From assembly GCA_963656345.1 (NCBI GenBank), contig CAVKHY010000094.1, positions 1-9,164 on the forward strand: 9,164 nt of DNA, read 5' to 3'. Made by a program: the position numbers and the translations under genes. This DNA comes from CAKUFA01 sp963656345. Its GTDB lineage: Bacteria; Bacillota; Clostridia; Christensenellales; Aristaeellaceae. Below, piece by piece: positions 6,243 through 9,164 of the stretch (its first letter is position 1; each line of letters begins with the position of its first letter). The notes beneath the pieces are model-generated. The model was not told where the DNA came from and did not search any database. It worked only from the letters and a program-made list of their open reading frames with translations.

Positions 6243-7782
6243 TTACAAGCTTGCTGCTGCTTTTTCAACAGGCAGATAAGCGCAGTATTTTTCCAGCCAG
6301 GCTTTGAAACCTACCACATCTTCATGCTCAGGGGTCATTGTTTTTGCCGGCATGCCTGCAAAAACCTTGCTATCGAGATAGTCTTCCAAGGTTTCCCCTT
6401 CGGCATGCTGAAGCCGATACATAGCCAAGAGGCCGATGCCCCATGCGCCGCCCTCGCTGGCTGTTTCCATGACGGTGACAGGAGCATCAAGAGCAGCAGC
6501 AAGAATACTTTGCCCAACAAACGGCGTCTTGAAAAGCCCACCGTGTCCTAGAATACGATGGATTTCGACTTCTTCGTTTTTCAAGATACCCATGCCGATA
6601 GCTAGAGCGGCCACGGAGCTGTAAAGGTTGGCCCGCATGAAATTGGCAAGGGTAAACTTGGTATCAGGTTGCCGTGTCATCAAGGGACAGCCCTGCTNNN
6701 NNNNNNNCGCCACAATCCCGATCTCCCTCCAAAGCCTTGCTGAACATTTGATTGTACAGCATATCGGAGGTTAGGCAGCCGCCTGACATGTCAGCAAACT
6801 CTTTGAAGAGGCCAATCCATGCATTAAGATCAGAAGTGCAGGAATTACAATGCACCATGGCAACCGGCTTGCCGCTGGGGGTCGTTACCATGTCGATTTC
6901 CGGGTACATCTTGCTCAAGGGTTTATCCAGCACGACCATAGCAAAAATGGACGTGCCTGCTGACACATTGCCGGTGAGCGCTGCAACACTGTTGGTGGCT
7001 GCCATGCCTGTTCCGGCATCGCCTTCCGGCGGGCAGAAGGGGATACCGGGCTGCAAATCACCGGAAGGATCGAGTAGCTTTGCACCGGCTTTGGTAAGCG
7101 CACCTGCATCTTCGCCGGCAACGAGCACCTGCGGCAACAAATGCTCAAGCTTCCATGGGTATCCTTTGGCTGCAATCAGCGCATCAAACTTTTGCACCAT
7201 ACCGTTATCATAGCTGCAGGTGGCAGGATCTACAGGCATCATGCCGGAGGCATCGCCGATCCCCAGCACCTTCCGGCTGGTCAGCTGCCAATGCACGTAT
7301 CCGGCCAAGGTAGTCAGGAAACGGATATCCTTAACATGGTCTTCTTTATTCAAAATGGCCTGATACAAATGAGACAAGCTCCAGCGCTGCGGCATATTAA
7401 AGCTGAAGAGCTGCGTAAGCATGGAGGCAGCTTGACCGGTAATGGTATTTCTCCAGGTGCGAAAGGGCGTCAGCAGATGATCCTTGCTGTCAAAGGGAAG
7501 GTAACCATGCATCATGGCACTGATACCGATGACGCCTATCTTGGTCAGTGTTTCGCCGTAGCGATTGCGCACATCTGCCTTTAAGGCGGCATAGCAGTCC
7601 TGCAAGCCTGCCCATACTTGTTCTAAATCATAGGTCCAGACACCATTGACAAGCTGATCCTGCCAGGTGTGGCTGCCAACAGCCAAAACCTGATGATCTG
7701 CGTCCATTAAAACAGCTTTGATGCGCGTAGAACCAAGCTCAATGCCAAGGGCTGTCTGTCCGTCACGAATTGCTGAATTCAT
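6243..7782 (-). CDS. FGGY-family carbohydrate kinase (xylulokinase/ribulokinase-like), interrupted by assembly gap
   Basis: A cytoplasmic sugar kinase transferring phosphate from ATP to a sugar, probably a ketopentose. Before the gap, residues 1-358 show the first phosphate motif GIELGSTRIKAVLMD (13-27), TWRNT (109-113), GDASGMMPVD (176-185), PEGDAGTG (252-259) with the likely catalytic Asp255, and the ATP-site GNVSAGTSIF (271-280). After the gap come RANLYSS, HRILGHGGLFKT and METASEGGAWGIGLL, the usual C-terminal domain. The two parts lie in different frames only because ten Ns stand for a gap of unknown length; a true gap in multiples of three restores one protein of about 520-530 residues. 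The ATG at 7782 overlaps the TGA of the upstream GH36 gene (ATGA) and has a strong SD. It resembles the Firmicutes FGGY group sometimes proposed as an alternative ribulokinase (AraK), but I cannot fix the substrate. Confidence 0.85.
6698..6707. other. assembly gap of ten Ns inside the kinase gene
   Basis: Ten Ns mark a join of unknown real size. The frame before the gap ends after D-C-G plus one base; the frame after it resumes at x-AG, Q-G-C-P-L. Together these require a true length divisible by three, so ten is a placeholder. From memory of related kinases, roughly 45-60 bases are missing. Confidence 0.95.
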
Positions 7783-9164
7783 TGATCTTCTCCTCCTGTA
7801 ACCGCTTCTAACACATAGCTGACGGAAGCTGCATCCCCATCGGGCAAGGGACAGCACAAGCCGAATTGCATCAGTTCAGCGCCGGTATAGTATTCGCCGG
7901 TTTCCTGAATCCTGTAGACAAGGGTAGGATGCAGGCCTTGCAGTTTTACAAGGGGCGGCATTTCATAGGCCGTGGCATGGGAGCGAACAAGCACCAAGAT
8001 GGCCTGCTTTTGATCCGGCGAAACGGTCATCCAGGCTGTATCATTGCCTTCCCAGGGAGACAGCAGCCGATGGAAATCCCCATACAGCAGAATCATGCGG
8101 TGTGCCTTCACAAAGCGAATCTGCTTCCGAACTTCCTCTAATTCGCCGTCGGATAACTTGTTTAGATCCAATTCATAGCCAAAGCATCCGCTCATGGCTA
8201 CCTTGCCACGGGTTCCGATAGGCGTGATGCGGCCGGTTTGATGATTTGGCACAGCACTGACGTGAGCGCCCATGGCAAAGGGCGGAAAAATGAGGGACGT
8301 ATCATATTGAATTTCGCAGCGGCAAAGCGCGTCCGTGTTGTCAGAGCACCAGGTTTGCGGCATATAGTAAAGCATACCCATATCGAAGCGCCCGCCACCT
8401 CCTGCACAGCTTTCAAAAAGAACGTGAGGGAAATCATGGGTGAGCTTCTCCAACACGCGATAAAGTCCAAGCATGTAACGGTGGGGGAGCTCCATCTGCT
8501 GATCTCTGCGAAGATAGGAAGAGCCGATGCAGGTAAAGTTCCGGTTCATGTCCCACTTTACATAATCGATATTCGCATCGGTGAGCATGCGAGCCACTGC
8601 ATTGTACATGTGCTGGCAGACTTCCGGGCGGCTCAAGTCCAGCACCAGCTGATGGCGACTTTCCACGTTGGGGCGGCCATCAATGTGGATGCACCAGTCA
8701 GGATGCGCCCGGAACAGTTCACTGTCAGGGGAGATCATCTCCGGCTCAAACCACAGACCGAATTTCAGACCCATGGCGTGAATTTTTTTCGACAAAGCAG
8801 GCAGACCATCCGGCAATTTGCGGAGATCCGTTGTCCAATCGCCCAAGGAGGAAGTGTCGCTATCCCGATGACCGAACCAGCCGTCGTCCAGCACGAAAAG
8901 CTCAATGCCCACATCAGCAGCCGTCTGTGCAATCTTCAGCAGCTTTTCCTCATCAAAGTGGAAGTAAGTCGCTTCCCAGTTGTTCAGCAAAATGGGACGG
9001 GGCGCCTTGGCATATTGTCCGCGTACCAAATGGTTCGCACAAATGCAATGGAATTGGCGGCTCATGCCGTCCAAACCATTGGCAGAGTAAACGAGTACTG
9101 CTTCAGGGGTCCAGAAGACATCCCCTCCGGCGAGTTGCCATGCAAAGCCATCATTGTTTAAGCC
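7779..9164 (-). CDS. alpha-galactosidase, glycoside hydrolase family 36, 5' partial
   Basis: The last 461 residues of a GH36 enzyme, which releases terminal alpha-galactose from raffinose, melibiose or related sugars. The frame stays open to the right edge (FAWQLAGGDVFWTPEAVLVY before GLDGMSR), so the TTG at 9074 is an internal leucine; family members are about 730 residues, so some 270 are outside. Seen, in window numbering: NNWEATYF (61-68), LDDGWFGHR (92-100), GLWFEPEM (136-143), the nucleophile motif YVKWDMNR (201-208, Asp205), ESCAGGGGRFD (251-261), the acid/base motif WCSDNTDA (272-279), and a C-terminal beta-sandwich region. Both catalytic aspartates are present. It has no visible signal peptide, but the N-terminus is missing. 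The stop overlaps the kinase start by ATGA, so the two are co-translated. Related enzymes can also accept beta-L-arabinopyranosides, which would fit the kinase partner. Confidence 0.94.
   Translation of the reverse strand, partial: GLNNDGFAWQLAGGDVFWTPEAVLVYSANGLDGMSRQFHCICANHLVRGQYAKAPRPILLNNWEATYFHFDEEKLLKIAQTAADVGIELFVLDDGWFGHRDSDTSSLGDWTTDLRKLPDGLPALSKKIHAMGLKFGLWFEPEMISPDSELFRAHPDWCIHIDGRPNVESRHQLVLDLSRPEVCQHMYNAVARMLTDANIDYVKWDMNRNFTCIGSSYLRRDQQMELPHRYMLGLYRVLEKLTHDFPHVLFESCAGGGGRFDMGMLYYMPQTWCSDNTDALCRCEIQYDTSLIFPPFAMGAHVSAVPNHQTGRITPIGTRGKVAMSGCFGYELDLNKLSDGELEEVRKQIRFVKAHRMILLYGDFHRLLSPWEGNDTAWMTVSPDQKQAILVLVRSHATAYEMPPLVKLQGLHPTLVYRIQETGEYYTGAELMQFGLCCPLPDGDAASVSYVLEAVTGGEDQ
7791..7797 (-). 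promoter_or_regulatory. ribosome binding site that decides the kinase start
   Basis: AGGAGGA on the minus strand lies eight bases before the ATG at 7782, inside the end of the alpha-galactosidase gene. It rules out the upstream in-frame start at 7857. Confidence 0.85.

Noticed and set aside
6122..6307. Plus-strand frame of 61 codons across the kinase terminator
   Set aside because: It overlaps the kinase 3' end and the hairpin, has no SD and no protein likeness.
7783..7857. Upstream start extending the kinase by 25 residues into the alpha-galactosidase gene
   Set aside because: The extra residues do not resemble FGGY kinases, while the ATG at 7782 has AGGAGGA at ideal spacing and an ATGA overlap.
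9072..9074. TTG as the start of the alpha-galactosidase
   Set aside because: The frame continues to the right edge with residues matching GH36 upstream of this point, so the TTG is an internal leucine codon.
8238..9161. Plus-strand frame of about 300 codons opposite the alpha-galactosidase
   Set aside because: The minus strand encodes GH36 with both catalytic aspartates; the plus-strand product has no recognisable features.

Overview
The window looks like a piece of a draft or metagenomic assembly (it has one 10-N gap) from an anaerobic bacterium of the Negativicutes type (Veillonella / Acidaminococcus / Phascolarctobacterium relatives). The reasons are a biotin-dependent, Na+-translocating decarboxylase whose biotin carrier is a free 129-residue protein with an Ala/Pro linker and whose carboxyltransferase is a separate 466-residue protein, an ATP-type PEP carboxykinase next to it, and strong AGGAGG-type ribosome binding sites. 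The genus cannot be fixed from the sequence.

Left part, 1-5215, plus strand: the 3' end of a small decarboxylase subunit (delta/OadG or epsilon type), the biotin carrier, the beta subunit that forms the membrane Na+ pump, the alpha carboxyltransferase (oadA) and pckA. All five point the same way with gaps of 26, 41, 73 and 80 bases. The main events at the junctions are a 10-bp hairpin between beta and alpha and a strong terminator after pckA. Together they act at the PEP/pyruvate/oxaloacetate node: PckA interconverts PEP and oxaloacetate with ATP, and the decarboxylase takes CO2 from oxaloacetate (or another carboxylated acid, if a second carboxyltransferase lies upstream) onto biotin and uses its release to export Na+. 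Codon use (AAG, CTG and GGC rich) suggests high expression.

Middle part, 5216-6242: a more A+T-rich stretch with one minus-strand gene for a small Xre-type DNA-binding protein with two C-terminal membrane segments. Upstream of it is a short open frame overlapping its start by ATGA, and short palindromes that could be operators. No other gene is convincing here.

Right part, 6243-9164, minus strand: a GH36 alpha-galactosidase (its start lies beyond the right edge) followed, with an ATGA overlap, by an FGGY-family sugar kinase interrupted by the assembly gap, then a likely terminator. This is a small sugar-use operon. The pairing is odd, because galactose is normally phosphorylated by a GHMP kinase and not an FGGY kinase.

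Most of the window is recognisable central and sugar metabolism. I saw no CRISPR array, insertion sequence, tRNA or rRNA. The most interesting open points are the modular decarboxylase layout, the beta-alpha hairpin, and the substrate of the GH36/FGGY pair.
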